Origin: an uncultured Fibrobacter sp.
Lineage (GTDB): Bacteria; Fibrobacterota; Fibrobacteria; Fibrobacterales; Fibrobacteraceae
DNA: 32,006 nucleotides
Assembly: GCA_946414075.1 (NCBI GenBank)
Contig: CAMKNA010000027.1
Span: 1-32,006, forward strand
Direction of reading: 5' to 3'
The position numbers were made by a program, and so were the translations under genes. A model generated the notes under the pieces. The model saw only the letters and a list, made by a program, of their open reading frames with translations, did not search any database and was not told the DNA's origin. Shown one piece after another: positions 1 to 8,620 of this stretch. How positions within the stretch are numbered: the stretch's first letter is position 1; every line of letters begins with the position of its first letter.

Positions 1-38
1 AGATCTTCTTGAGTTCCGAATTTGAGATTTTGAGACAT
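1..38 (-). CDS. rpsA: Probable 30S ribosomal protein S1, N-terminal fragment (cut by window edge)
   Basis: Only the first 12 codons and part of a thirteenth are visible, reading M-S-Q-N-L-K-F-G-T-Q-E-D from an ATG at 38-36 on the minus strand. The call rests mostly on position: rpsA follows cmk in very many bacteria, and this frame opens 35 bases after the cmk stop in the same direction. No clear Shine-Dalgarno sequence precedes it, which is common for rpsA. The protein sequence seen is too short to prove the family. Confidence 0.45.
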   Translation of the reverse strand, partial: MSQNLKFGTQED

Positions 39-73
39 ATTGTTTAGTTGGGTTGCGGAACAAAGGATTCAGG

Positions 74-745
74 CTACGCCACTACACCTACGTAGTCGAG
101 AATCTTTTGAACCTGTTGTTGGATTGAGATGTGTGTAGTGTCAATTTCGATTGCGTCGTCCGCCTTTTTCAAAGGGGCGTTGGCGCGGGAAGAGTCCAGG
201 CGGTCCCGCTCAGCGAGATTGGCCAGGACTTCCTCATAGGTCACCTTTTCGCCTTTTTCAAGGAGTTCCTTGTAGCGGCGTTCGGCACGGACATTCAGGT
301 CCGTGACCATAAAAAACTTGTACTTGGCATCGGGGAACACCACGGTTCCAATGTCGCGACCATCCAGAATGCAGCTTTGCCTTTTGCCAATTTCACGCTG
401 CTGCTTGGTCATGGCGGCCCGAACCGACGGCAGGGCGCAGTAGATGCTCACATTGCTGGACACCTTCATGCCGCGGATTTCGGATTCGCGACTCACCCCG
501 TTAATCAAGATATGGTTCTCGGCATCGAACCCAAGGGTCAGGTTTTCCAGCAGCTGGTCCATGGCGGGGCCATCCTCGGCGGGCAGTCCTGCATCCAGGG
601 CCACGAGGGTCACGGCGCGGTACATGGCGCCAGTGTCCAGATAGGTGATTCCCAGAGTCTTTGCGACAATCTTAGCGGTGGTACTCTTACCGGTACCCGA
701 ACCGCCATCCAGGGCTATCACGAAATTCTCGCCACTTTTAGTCAT
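74..745 (-). CDS. cmk: Cytidylate (CMP/dCMP) kinase
   Basis: Phosphorylates CMP and dCMP with ATP in pyrimidine salvage and CTP/dCTP supply, in the cytoplasm. The N-terminus carries the P-loop GGSGTGKST followed by LDTGAMYRAVTL, the typical Cmk nucleotide- and CMP-binding start. Further on are the CMP-binding LDGRDIGTVVFPDA and the lid-region AERDRLDSSRANAPL motif. The open frame extends to a GTG at 772, directly against the upstream stop codon. The ATG at 745 gives 223 residues, closer to the family length of about 220-230, so it is preferred. It lies between a small lipoprotein gene and a probable rpsA, the common cmk-rpsA arrangement. Confidence 0.95.
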   Translation of the reverse strand: MTKSGENFVIALDGGSGTGKSTTAKIVAKTLGITYLDTGAMYRAVTLVALDAGLPAEDGPAMDQLLENLTLGFDAENHILINGVSRESEIRGMKVSSNVSIYCALPSVRAAMTKQQREIGKRQSCILDGRDIGTVVFPDAKYKFFMVTDLNVRAERRYKELLEKGEKVTYEEVLANLAERDRLDSSRANAPLKKADDAIEIDTTHISIQQQVQKILDYVGVVA

Positions 746-772
746 AAGTGGGGCGAAATATAGAAATTTCAC

Positions 773-1201
773 CTACCACACATCGTAAAAATACTGGTGT
801 TCTACCCCTGTAAAGGCATCAGCGTATATGACTTTAGACCCAGAATCGTAAACTGTCAGGCTGTAATTGCCGTCTAAACTGAACTGATAATAATAATCGC
901 CATAGTACGGATCATAGTCGTAAACATACTCATCCGACCAAAAATAATAGGGGCCCGAGCCATCGTAATAAACGGTCGCATCGCCATTTCTATCCACTTT
1001 CACATATACCGACAAACGGGAAGACAGGGAATAATAATCACCGCATAGGTAATCGCCACCCATCCAGGAACAATCCCGACCATAAAAATAGAGAAAATCA
1101 AGCCTTGCCTGATAGCCATGATCAGAAGCATCTGATCCCCAGTCCCCGCAACCTACGAGAACCATGGCCAGACTAAACAAAAGAATCAATAGGTGTTTCA
1201 T
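773..1201 (-). CDS. Small Tyr/Asp-rich lipoprotein, function unknown
   Basis: A 142-residue protein of unrecognised family. The N-terminus is a classic type II signal peptide: MKHLL, a hydrophobic core, and lipobox LVGC with Cys18 as the predicted lipidated residue. The mature part is exceptionally rich in Tyr, Asp, Gly and Ser, with clusters such as YDYDPYYGDYYYQ, and looks like a short beta-rich extracytoplasmic domain. The stop lies 27 bases before the preferred cmk start. Upstream is another lipoprotein gene in the same direction, with a hairpin in the gap. The ATG at 1201 is preceded by a weak purine-rich AAAGAG. No function is proposed. Confidence 0.75.
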   Translation of the reverse strand: MKHLLILLFSLAMVLVGCGDWGSDASDHGYQARLDFLYFYGRDCSWMGGDYLCGDYYSLSSRLSVYVKVDRNGDATVYYDGSGPYYFWSDEYVYDYDPYYGDYYYQFSLDGNYSLTVYDSGSKVIYADAFTGVEHQYFYDVW

Positions 1202-1213
1202 GTCTCTTTACAA

Positions 1214-1241
1214 GAATCCCCCGACCAGAGTCGAGGGAATC
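1214..1241 (-). other. Imperfect hairpin between two lipoprotein genes
   Basis: Arms at 1214-1225 and 1230-1241 can form a 12-bp stem with two mismatches around a 4-base loop. It sits just upstream of the ATG at 1201 and just after the gene ending at 1264. No T-run follows on the minus strand, so it is not a textbook terminator. It may be an attenuator, an mRNA processing or stability element, or chance. Confidence 0.35.
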
Positions 1242-1263
1242 CTAAAAATTAGTTTATTCAAAA

Positions 1264-1866
1264 TCAATCGGATTCGTAGTCGCCGTGGACTTCTTCTTCG
1301 GCAGCTTCGGTGTTCTCGTCCTGGAACTTTTCAGGAGCCTGCAAATCACGGGTACTACCATACTTACGCTTTTCATCATCCGTCAACTTATTGGAATAGA
1401 CAATGTCCTCTTGTTCCTTGTTGGCTTCTTCCTGTTCCTGTTGCATTACACGCTGGCCTTCTTCCAGGCGGCGACGGATATGTTCCTTCTCCATCTCTTC
1501 CAGATTGGAACCCACCTTGGCCTGTTCTTCGGACATCTTATAGCGTTCATTGGCTTCGTCCATAGCATCCTTGATGCCAATCAAGCGGCCCTTGTAGTCC
1601 ACCTTGAGACCTGCCTTACGGAGGGTAGACAGCGGCAAGCGGCGGGCGGCAACCTTGTACTCTTCCTTGAATTCGTCACCATCGCTAATTTCGCTGGCTT
1701 CATCTGCCGTCACATAATCCAAAGCCTCTGCCCAACGGGAACTCTGCACGCAAGAGGTGAAACCCACTAAGGCGTTGTCAATCGCCTCGGGATCACTAGA
1801 ACCCGAACCAGCGCAACCGGCAATCACCATCGCTACAAAAGAAATACCCATCAAAAGTTTTTTCAT
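1264..1866 (-). CDS. Predicted lipoprotein with charged helical C-terminal half
   Basis: A 200-residue protein of no recognised family. The open frame extends upstream, but the ATG at 1866 is chosen because GGAGGA lies 8 bases before it and it starts a clean lipoprotein signal, MKKLLMGISFVAMVIAGC, with the lipidated Cys at residue 18. The mature N-terminal half, about residues 25-95, is a small folded region. Residues about 110-165 are rich in Glu, Lys, Arg and Gln with EMEKEHIRRRLEEGQRV-type heptads, probably a long helix or coiled coil. The acidic tail ends HGDYESD. It is divergent from the TraB-family gene across a 136-base gap and leads towards a second lipoprotein gene and cmk. Confidence 0.8.
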   Translation of the reverse strand: MKKLLMGISFVAMVIAGCAGSGSSDPEAIDNALVGFTSCVQSSRWAEALDYVTADEASEISDGDEFKEEYKVAARRLPLSTLRKAGLKVDYKGRLIGIKDAMDEANERYKMSEEQAKVGSNLEEMEKEHIRRRLEEGQRVMQQEQEEANKEQEDIVYSNKLTDDEKRKYGSTRDLQAPEKFQDENTEAAEEEVHGDYESD

Positions 1867-2002
1867 AGGATTTTCCTCCGAAAAAATTATCCCTATCAAA
1901 TATACACATTTTTTATTGGAAAAGGCACTTTTGACCATTTTTTTGCATTTTCTGCCGTTTTTTACAGGCAAGGGGTCCCGTTTTTCTATTTTTTCGCCCG
2001 TT

Positions 2003-3175
2003 ATGAGCGAAAATGCGGACATCTATCGAATTTCTACCACCGACAGCAGAGAAATCATCCTTGTGGGCACAGCCCACATTTCCCAGGTTTCCAAGGAGCT
2101 GGTCAAGGAAACTATCGAAAACGAGAAACCCGACACCGTATGTGTGGAACTGGACGCAGGCCGCATGCAATCCCTCAAGGACCCCGACCGCTGGAAAAAC
2201 ACCGACCTGAAAGAGGTCATCAAAAAGAAACAGCTTGCCACTCTCATTGCCAACCTGGTATTGGGTTCCTACCAGAAGCGCATGGGTGCCCAGACCGGAG
2301 TCAAGCCAGGCGCCGAACTGAAAGAAGCCGTCAACGAAGCCGAGAGCAAAGAAATTCCCGTTGTTCTCGCCGACCGGGACATCAAGATAACGCTTAAAAG
2401 GGCCTGGGCCTGCACACCATGGTACCGCAAACTAAGTCTTCTAGGGGGACTTTTCGGAAGCATCTTTGACAAGACCCAGGTCAGCGAAGAGGAACTAGCC
2501 AAAATCAAGGAACAGGATACCCTAAGTGCCATGATGCAGGAGTTCGGCAAGACCTTCCCCGAAGTGAAAAAGGTTCTCATCGACGAGCGGGACCAGTTCC
2601 TGGCCAGCAAGATTAAGGGAGCCCCAGGAAACAAGGTGGTGGCCGTGGTGGGAGCCGGGCATGTCAAGGGCATCGCCAGCATCATCAGCGAAAACAAGGA
2701 ACTGCCCAGCGAAGAGTCCATTTCCGTCATTCCCAAGAGCTCCCCCATCTGGAAGATTATCGGCTGGGCCATTCCCGTAGCTATTATTGCAAGCATTATC
2801 TACATCGGGTACCAGACAGGCATCGAGAAGGCCGGCGAACTGAGCCTCCAATGGGCTATGCTTACCGGCGGCGGCGCCATGCTGGGCGCCATCATCGCAG
2901 GCGGTCACCCGCTGACAGTTCTTGTTGCATTGGTCATGGCCCCCTTTACAGGGCTTACGCCACTTATCGGCGTCGGGTTCTTTACCGCCCTTACCCAAGT
3001 CTACATGCGACCTCCAAGAGTCCAAGAAATGGAAACCCTGAGCGAGGACATCTGGCAGGTCAAGCACTGGTGGAAAAACCGCGTCACCCGCGTCATCCTA
3101 TGCTTTCTGTGTCCAGGAATCCCCGCCATCGTCGGGAAGATCCTTGCGATACTTAAGATTTACCAGGCGATGTAA
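2003..3175 (+). CDS. TraB/PrgY family membrane protein
   Basis: A 390-residue member of the TraB/PrgY/GumN-type family, relatives of which are putative metal-dependent peptidases; PrgY limits peptide pheromone activity in Enterococcus. The N-terminal domain has the family marks: VGTAHIS near residue 22, VCVELDAGR near 50, and GAGHVKGI near 220. After about residue 250 there are several hydrophobic segments, for example IPVAIIASIIYIGY and LTVLVALVMAPFTGLTPLIGV, giving a membrane-anchored C-terminus. The frame is open further upstream, but the ATG at 2003 places the start at the usual family position and matches family length. It is divergent from a lipoprotein gene and convergent with glgE. 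The physiological substrate is unknown. Confidence 0.85.
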   Translation: MSENADIYRISTTDSREIILVGTAHISQVSKELVKETIENEKPDTVCVELDAGRMQSLKDPDRWKNTDLKEVIKKKQLATLIANLVLGSYQKRMGAQTGVKPGAELKEAVNEAESKEIPVVLADRDIKITLKRAWACTPWYRKLSLLGGLFGSIFDKTQVSEEELAKIKEQDTLSAMMQEFGKTFPEVKKVLIDERDQFLASKIKGAPGNKVVAVVGAGHVKGIASIISENKELPSEESISVIPKSSPIWKIIGWAIPVAIIASIIYIGYQTGIEKAGELSLQWAMLTGGGAMLGAIIAGGHPLTVLVALVMAPFTGLTPLIGVGFFTALTQVYMRPPRVQEMETLSEDIWQVKHWWKNRVTRVILCFLCPGIPAIVGKILAILKIYQAM

Positions 3176-3180
3176 TTAGA

Positions 3181-3262
3181 CCGCTCGCGCCCAATCAACT
3201 ATCGAGTCTCCGAAAGGCGCTCGCTCTCGCCCCCACGACTCGTTAATACGAGTCGCTTGTGG
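3181..3262. other. GC-rich hairpin region between convergent genes (possible bidirectional terminator or dispersed repeat)
   Basis: The gap between the convergent TraB-family gene and glgE contains a perfect 8-bp inverted repeat, CGACTCGT-TAAT-ACGAGTCG, at 3236-3255. Several CGCTCGC-like words lie to its left. There is no T-run on either strand, so termination is inferred from position only. The texture differs from the coding sequence and could be an intergenic repeat. Confidence 0.4.
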
Positions 3263-3297
3263 CTCACGAAGTCCGCCCACGTATTCGCCAGCGACCT

Positions 3298-5028
3298 CTA
3301 TATTTTCTTCACGACGAACAAGTGGCCGGGAGCCTTTGCCGGATCCAGACGTACAAAATTCTTGCTGCCACGCCACACGAAGCTGTCTCCAGTAACCACA
3401 TCCTTCAAAAAGTAGAAGGCGTCTTCTGCCATGCCCAGCTTGGACATATTGATTTCCACCAGGCCTTCCTGTGGGTGGTCCATGTCCATGTTGCACACGC
3501 ACAGGATAATGTCGTCGCCAGTCTTCTTGGAGTACACCATCAGCTGGTCGTTCTGGGCGTAATGGAATTCCAGGTTGTCGTATTCCTGCAGGGCGATGTG
3601 TTCCTGACGGGCGGTGTTCACCCGACGGACAAAGTCCTGGATGCCCGGGCCAGACCAGTTGTGAACCTTGTACTGGTACTTCTCGCTGTCGGCCAGCTCT
3701 TCCTTTACCGGGGACGGAATATTCTCGCACAGTTCGTAACCGTTGTACATGCCCGTGAGACTGGAAAGGGTCGCCGCCAAAAAGTAGCGCTGCTTAAAGG
3801 CATTGGGGCCCTTGTAGGCCAGGTACTTCGGGAAAATGTCCGGCGTGGTCGGGAAGAAAATGCCCCTCATGTATTCCTTGGCGCCACTCTGGGTCAGTTC
3901 CTTCAGGTACTGCTCGAATTCCCACTTGGCAGAGCGCCAAGCGAAATAGGTGTAGCTCATGTCAAAGCCAGACTTAGCCAGGCGATGCATCATCTTCGGG
4001 CGGGTAAAGGCTTCGGCCAAGAACACCAGCTCCGGACGCTTCTCCTTCACATCGGCGATGAGCCACTCCCAGAAGGGGAACGGCTTGGTATGAGGATTGT
4101 CGATACGGAAAATCTCCACACCCTTGTCGGCCCAGAACAAGATGATGTTCTCGATTTCCTTCCACAGGGCCTTATAATTTTCGTTATAATAGTCGAAAGG
4201 ATAAATATCCTCGTACTTCTTGGGCGGGTTTTCCGCGAATTTGATGGAACCGTCCGGTTCGTGGTAGAACCATTCCGGATGACTCTTCACATAAGGGTGG
4301 TCTGGGCTGCAGTTCAGGGCAATGTCCAGTGCAAGACGCAGTCCCTTATCGCGAGCAGTCTTGGCAAAATGCTCGAAATCCTTCATGGTTCCCAGTTCCG
4401 GGTCCACATCGTAATGACCGCCATGCTTGTTACCCACGGCATAAGGGCATCCCGGTTCAAGCGGCTTGCCCTTCTTATCTACTTTGGCATGCAAAGCATT
4501 GTTCGCCCCCTTACGGTTCGTAACACCTATGGGGTGGATCGGCACGAGATACACCGTATCAAAGCCCAGGTCCACAATGTAGTCCAGCTGCTTTTCACAA
4601 TCCTTCCAGGTGGCGCTCTTCTTCGGGTCTGTCCCCTGGCTCTTAGGCCACATTTCGTACCAGGTACCCACACGACTATAGGTGGGGTCTACCCTGAGTT
4701 TCATCACGGGTGATTCTGTAGGAACATCCTTGGGCTCTAGGGTCCAGGCACAAATCTTGTATTCATAGTAGCCGATGTTATTGACCGTGAAGGAGCCTTC
4801 CCACTGGTCGTTATCCACAAAGTGCATGGGAGCCTTCTCCCATTTCTTCTTGGAGTCGTGACGATAGAAAATCGCCGCGTCGTACTTTTCGTGGCTGTGG
4901 CGGAAAATATCCGCGGTGAGCGTGACGGTATCACCCGGTTCACGCTTGAGCATAAAGCGCCCCCCTTCGATTTGGGGGCAAATGTTTTCGATAACCAGAT
5001 TGTCTTTGAGGGTAGGAATAGTAGCCAT
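3298..5028 (-). CDS. glgE: GlgE-type alpha-1,4-glucan:maltose-1-phosphate maltosyltransferase (GH13)
   Basis: Transfers maltose from alpha-maltose-1-phosphate to the non-reducing end of alpha-1,4-glucan in the GlgE route to storage or capsular glucan. The 576 residues begin with the GlgE N-domain opening, VIENICPQIEGGRF at 12-25. The (beta/alpha)8 barrel follows, with WYEMWPKS at 123-130, PIHPIG at 163-168, NPPKKYEDIYP, FRIDNPHTKPFPFWEWLI with the nucleophile Asp310, and FLAEAFTRPKM with the acid/base Glu339. Characterised actinobacterial enzymes are about 660-700 residues and carry a helical S domain between the N-domain and the barrel. Here only some 25 residues join them, so that insert appears to be missing. 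The gene starts 16 bases after the rodA stop and is the last gene of the rod-shape operon. No treS, pep2 or glgB is present here. Confidence 0.9.
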   Translation of the reverse strand: MATIPTLKDNLVIENICPQIEGGRFMLKREPGDTVTLTADIFRHSHEKYDAAIFYRHDSKKKWEKAPMHFVDNDQWEGSFTVNNIGYYEYKICAWTLEPKDVPTESPVMKLRVDPTYSRVGTWYEMWPKSQGTDPKKSATWKDCEKQLDYIVDLGFDTVYLVPIHPIGVTNRKGANNALHAKVDKKGKPLEPGCPYAVGNKHGGHYDVDPELGTMKDFEHFAKTARDKGLRLALDIALNCSPDHPYVKSHPEWFYHEPDGSIKFAENPPKKYEDIYPFDYYNENYKALWKEIENIILFWADKGVEIFRIDNPHTKPFPFWEWLIADVKEKRPELVFLAEAFTRPKMMHRLAKSGFDMSYTYFAWRSAKWEFEQYLKELTQSGAKEYMRGIFFPTTPDIFPKYLAYKGPNAFKQRYFLAATLSSLTGMYNGYELCENIPSPVKEELADSEKYQYKVHNWSGPGIQDFVRRVNTARQEHIALQEYDNLEFHYAQNDQLMVYSKKTGDDIILCVCNMDMDHPQEGLVEINMSKLGMAEDAFYFLKDVVTGDSFVWRGSKNFVRLDPAKAPGHLFVVKKI

Positions 5029-5044
5029 AGTAGTCTAAATATAA

Positions 5045-6298
5045 CTACTGGCGATGACCCTGGAATCTCATGCAAAGCAACGCCCCAACCAAAACCATGC
5101 AGGTGAGAGCAAAGGACCCCCCATAAGAGAGAAACGGCAGGGGAAGTCCCGTCACAGGCATAAGTCCGATGGTCATGGCGATGTTCACAAGGATATGGAA
5201 AAGGAATATGGTGGAAGCCCCCATGGTAATCAGGGTAATAAAGGGGTCCGAGAAAAGCTTGCAGGTAGAGGTGGCGCGCCACAAAAACAGGAAATAGAGC
5301 ACAAGAATCGCAGCACAACCCATAAAGCCAAACTGCTCCCCCAGCACGCTAAAAATAAAGTCCGTGTGTTCTTCGGGCAAGAAAGCCAAGTTGGTCTGCG
5401 TCCCGTGACCAAAGCCCTTCCCCTTGAGACCGCCAGAACCAATAGCGGTCAGGGATTGCAGAACCTGGTAGCCATCACCAAGAGGGTCGCTCATGGGGTC
5501 CAGGAAGGTATTCACGCGTTTCTGCTGATGGGGCTGTAGCATGTTCCAAGCCATGGAACTAGCGTAACCCGCAAAGATGTTCACCACCAAGAAGACAATG
5601 GTCAGAACTTTCGGCAAACGACGGCGCACCAGGGAGAACACCACCGCGCAAATCAAAAGGCCCCAGAGCACCTGATAAAGCGTCGTCTGGGAATGGGAAA
5701 ACAGCACCGAAAGAAGCGGGCTTGCCAGCAAGAACATATCCGTCAGGGTAAGTCCCGCAAAGAAAAACCCCACATAGGTTACCGCGATAAAAACCAGAGC
5801 CGTACTCAAGTCGGGCTGTTTCAGAACCAGGGCAAAGGGCACAATGAACAGCAACATCGGAACAACAAAGCTCTTCAGTTTGAACAGGCTCACCGGATGC
5901 CTGGAAAGCCAGTAGGAAATCGTAAGCAGGTAGGCAATTTTTGCAAACTCCGAAGGCTGCAACTTGAAAATGCCAAGGTCAATCCAGCGGCCGGCACCCT
6001 TCACCACATCGCCAGCAAAGAAAAGTACTACCACCAGCAACACCAGGGATGCCGCATACATGGGCACCACCATTCTCTTGAGCCAATCCAATCTCAAGAA
6101 CACAATGCCCGCCGCAATGGCACTACCACAAACAAAGTAGATGATCTGTCTAAACCAGAATGTTTCGTAAAAAACGACCTTCTCGTTATTGGTGGCCGAA
6201 TAGACCAGCAGCACTCCGCAGACCATAAGGCAGAGCGTCAAGAAAAGGAAAAACCAGTCCACCTTCAGGGTCTTGTCCAAAAAACGACCTGAACTCAT
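5045..6298 (-). CDS. rodA: RodA, SEDS peptidoglycan polymerase of cell elongation
   Basis: Polymerises lipid II into glycan strands in the inner membrane together with PBP2. The 417-residue polytopic protein shows about ten membrane helices. The SEDS signature is present: DPLGDGYQVLQSLTAIGSGG, GKGFGHGTQ, and LAFLPEEHTDFIFSVLGEQFG, then a C-terminal PVTGLPLPFLSYGGS. The start codon overlaps the mrdA stop as ATGA (6295-6298) and is preceded by AAGGAGG at good spacing, consistent with coupled translation of the two partners. glgE follows after 16 bases. The family is certain. RodA rather than FtsW is supported by the mre and PBP2 neighbours. Confidence 0.96.
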   Translation of the reverse strand: MSSGRFLDKTLKVDWFFLFLTLCLMVCGVLLVYSATNNEKVVFYETFWFRQIIYFVCGSAIAAGIVFLRLDWLKRMVVPMYAASLVLLVVVLFFAGDVVKGAGRWIDLGIFKLQPSEFAKIAYLLTISYWLSRHPVSLFKLKSFVVPMLLFIVPFALVLKQPDLSTALVFIAVTYVGFFFAGLTLTDMFLLASPLLSVLFSHSQTTLYQVLWGLLICAVVFSLVRRRLPKVLTIVFLVVNIFAGYASSMAWNMLQPHQQKRVNTFLDPMSDPLGDGYQVLQSLTAIGSGGLKGKGFGHGTQTNLAFLPEEHTDFIFSVLGEQFGFMGCAAILVLYFLFLWRATSTCKLFSDPFITLITMGASTIFLFHILVNIAMTIGLMPVTGLPLPFLSYGGSFALTCMVLVGALLCMRFQGHRQ

Positions 6299-8136
6299 TT
6301 CTTGTCCTCCTTCCCGAAGTACGCCATCATCACCTTACGGGCAATGGGGCCCGAAACCGCGCCACCACCGCCTGCCGCTTCCATAATCACAGCAACCGCA
6401 ATTTCAGGATTGTCCAGAGGGGCCACAGCCGCATACCAGGCATGGGTCTTTTCCCCTTTTTTCCATTCGCCAGAACCGGTCTTCGCCCCCACACGGATAT
6501 CGGGCACACGGCCCCGTTTTCCCGTTCCTCCGGGATGGTTTACCACAGAATCCATAGCGGCCATCAGTATACGATGCGTCTCTGTTTTCATCTTACCGGA
6601 GCGAACTATTTCCGGCTCGTATTTCCGAACCACATTCCCTTCACTATCACGCAATTCCTTCATAAAGTGGGGCCGATAAACACCCTTGTTGGTGGCAAGG
6701 GAACCCACCAGGACCGCCTGCTGCAAGGGCGTCACGATCTGCCCCTGTCCAATAGACAGATTCAGGATAAGGCCCCTAGCCCAGCGCCAACCCAAGCGCT
6801 TGTTCCGCAAGTTGAAAGAAACGGAATCCGGGAGCCACCCGCCCTTCTCGCCGGGAATATCTACCCCAAGGGGTTTCTCCCCCAAGCCAAACCGTCGGCC
6901 GAATTCGTTGATGCGGGTCATGTCAATTTCAAGGCCAGCTTGATAAAAGAAAACATCACAACTGAGACGGATGGCGTTCACCACATTCAGACTTCCGTGC
7001 GTCCCCCAGCATTTCTGATAGCGAGCTCCATACTGAAATCCTCCCGTACAGGACTTAGGATAGCGTTTGTATTCCGACAGCACCCCGTATTCTAGCCCCG
7101 CACCTGCAGTCACCAGCTTGAACACCGACGCTGGCGGGTAAGTTCCCGAGATAGCACGGTTGGTAAGTGGACGCAGGGAATCCAAAGCCACCTGGGCCCA
7201 GCCTTTATTCCGCTCCCTTTTTTTCAGGGAAAAAATATTCGGGTCCAGTCTCGGAGAACTCACCATGGCAAGAATCTCCCCGTTTCTTGGGTCAATAGCC
7301 ACCAATGCACCACGAGCCGTATCCGGAATGGCTTCTTCCGCCACCTTCTGCAATTTCAGGTCAATGGTCGATACCAAATGGAGTCCAGGAATCGGAGCCT
7401 TGCTGTCCACCCCTTTCACCAGGCTGATTTCACGACCGGAAGCATTCACTTCCACCACCTTCACGCCGTTCACACCACGAAACTCCTGGTCGTAGAACTG
7501 CTCCAGCCCCTTTTGTCCTATACGGTCGCCCTGGGAATAATTTTCGTACTCAGGCAATTTCAGCTGTTCTTCGGAAATCTCGCTGGTATACCCCAGCACA
7601 TGGGACGCCAATGTGCCATAGGGATAGTCCCTACGGGATTCAATCAGCGTTACAACACCAGGCAAACTTTCGGAATGCTCTTCTATAATGGAAACCTGTT
7701 CCGGCGAAGCATCTTCCAATATACGGATAGGCCTGTTCTTGATCCAGCGGGTACGCTGAAAAGCCGTATCCAACGAAAGGGAATCAAACACCCTCTTGCC
7801 TTCACCATCCACAATGTGGAGCAGGGCGTTAAATACGGAGTCACGGCCGGCCTTTTTTTTGGGCAGGTTCAACGACAGCAAGGCAATCTGGTAAGAAGGC
7901 CGGTTTCGCACCAGAACTTCGCCATTCCGGTCATAGATAAAGCCCCGCTCCGCCACCAATTCCACACGACGCAGGCGGTTATTTTCCGAACGTTGGAAAT
8001 TTTCGTCATAGTGGGTGTGTTGCAGGGAATAAAGCCTAAAAAGGAGAATAACAAAAAGCACAAACACGGCGGTCATGTAGACCAGCACATTCCAGTTCCG
8101 ATTTTGAACACTCTCGTTATCGGACTTGCTAAACAT
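6295..8136 (-). CDS. mrdA: Penicillin-binding protein 2, elongation transpeptidase
   Basis: Class B PBP that cross-links peptidoglycan made by RodA. The 613 residues comprise a short cytoplasmic N-terminus, one membrane anchor at about 18-35, and a pedestal domain with RGFIYDRNGEVL and GQKGLEQFYDQEFRG. The transpeptidase domain has SVFK (337-340, active-site Ser337), SCD (392-394) and KTG (552-554). The open frame continues 17 codons upstream, but the ATG at 8136 is preferred. It overlaps the end of mreD by 8 bases and is preceded by AAAGGG. It sits in the order mreB, mreC, mreD, mrdA, rodA typical of rod-shaped bacteria. Confidence 0.96.
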   Translation of the reverse strand: MFSKSDNESVQNRNWNVLVYMTAVFVLFVILLFRLYSLQHTHYDENFQRSENNRLRRVELVAERGFIYDRNGEVLVRNRPSYQIALLSLNLPKKKAGRDSVFNALLHIVDGEGKRVFDSLSLDTAFQRTRWIKNRPIRILEDASPEQVSIIEEHSESLPGVVTLIESRRDYPYGTLASHVLGYTSEISEEQLKLPEYENYSQGDRIGQKGLEQFYDQEFRGVNGVKVVEVNASGREISLVKGVDSKAPIPGLHLVSTIDLKLQKVAEEAIPDTARGALVAIDPRNGEILAMVSSPRLDPNIFSLKKRERNKGWAQVALDSLRPLTNRAISGTYPPASVFKLVTAGAGLEYGVLSEYKRYPKSCTGGFQYGARYQKCWGTHGSLNVVNAIRLSCDVFFYQAGLEIDMTRINEFGRRFGLGEKPLGVDIPGEKGGWLPDSVSFNLRNKRLGWRWARGLILNLSIGQGQIVTPLQQAVLVGSLATNKGVYRPHFMKELRDSEGNVVRKYEPEIVRSGKMKTETHRILMAAMDSVVNHPGGTGKRGRVPDIRVGAKTGSGEWKKGEKTHAWYAAVAPLDNPEIAVAVIMEAAGGGGAVSGPIARKVMMAYFGKEDKK

Positions 8137-8620
8137 GACCCTTTTTCTTTTTTCCAATAGACAGATGGAAGTAAATTGCTGCGACAAACAGCGTATAGGC
8201 GCATTCAGGGAGCGTCTTGGAAAGGAACAAGTTGGTAATTACATCCTTCTCCAGTCCCGTCAAGAAATAATAAACCATGTCGCAAACAAAGAATCCAAAA
8301 CCAAGAACCCCGAGCTTCATGGGCAAATTCAAGGTCAAGAATCTCTCTTCCAGCTGGCCCACCAGGAACCCAAGCACCGTCATAGAAATCGTGTTTGCGC
8401 CGAGCCATTCCATAGGGCCGTAGACATCCTGTGTAAATCCTGCACAGAACCCCCAGAAGCAGCCCGCCGCAGGGCCGAACTTGATGGCAATAGACACAAT
8501 CATGATCACAACAATATCTGGGCTTGCACCGAACAGTTGAATCCACTCGGCAACGGTCGTCTGCAGCACAAAGCAGACGATAAAGATCAACAGGACCCTT
8601 AACCACTTCAAGCTATTCAT
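8129..8620 (-). CDS. mreD: MreD, rod-shape membrane protein
   Basis: Small polytopic inner-membrane component of the elongasome that works with MreC and MreB. The 163 residues form about five hydrophobic helices, with the family-like core PDIVVIMIVSIAIKFGPAAG and FCAGFTQDVYGPMEWLGANT. The tail is basic (GKKKKGHV). Sequence identity in this family is low, so the call leans on length, topology and position between mreC and mrdA. It overlaps both neighbours by 8 bases, suggesting translational coupling. AGGA lies 8 bases before the ATG. Confidence 0.9.
   Translation of the reverse strand: MNSLKWLRVLLIFIVCFVLQTTVAEWIQLFGASPDIVVIMIVSIAIKFGPAAGCFWGFCAGFTQDVYGPMEWLGANTISMTVLGFLVGQLEERFLTLNLPMKLGVLGFGFFVCDMVYYFLTGLEKDVITNLFLSKTLPECAYTLFVAAIYFHLSIGKKKKGHV

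Noticed and set aside
3176..3730. A 184-codon minus-strand frame overlapping the end of glgE
   Set aside because: Out of frame with glgE and rich in Arg/Gly/Pro as typical of a shifted reading; no ribosome-binding site or family match.
3259..4713. A 484-codon plus-strand frame opposite glgE
   Set aside because: No start signal or recognisable domain; glgE on the other strand is unambiguous.
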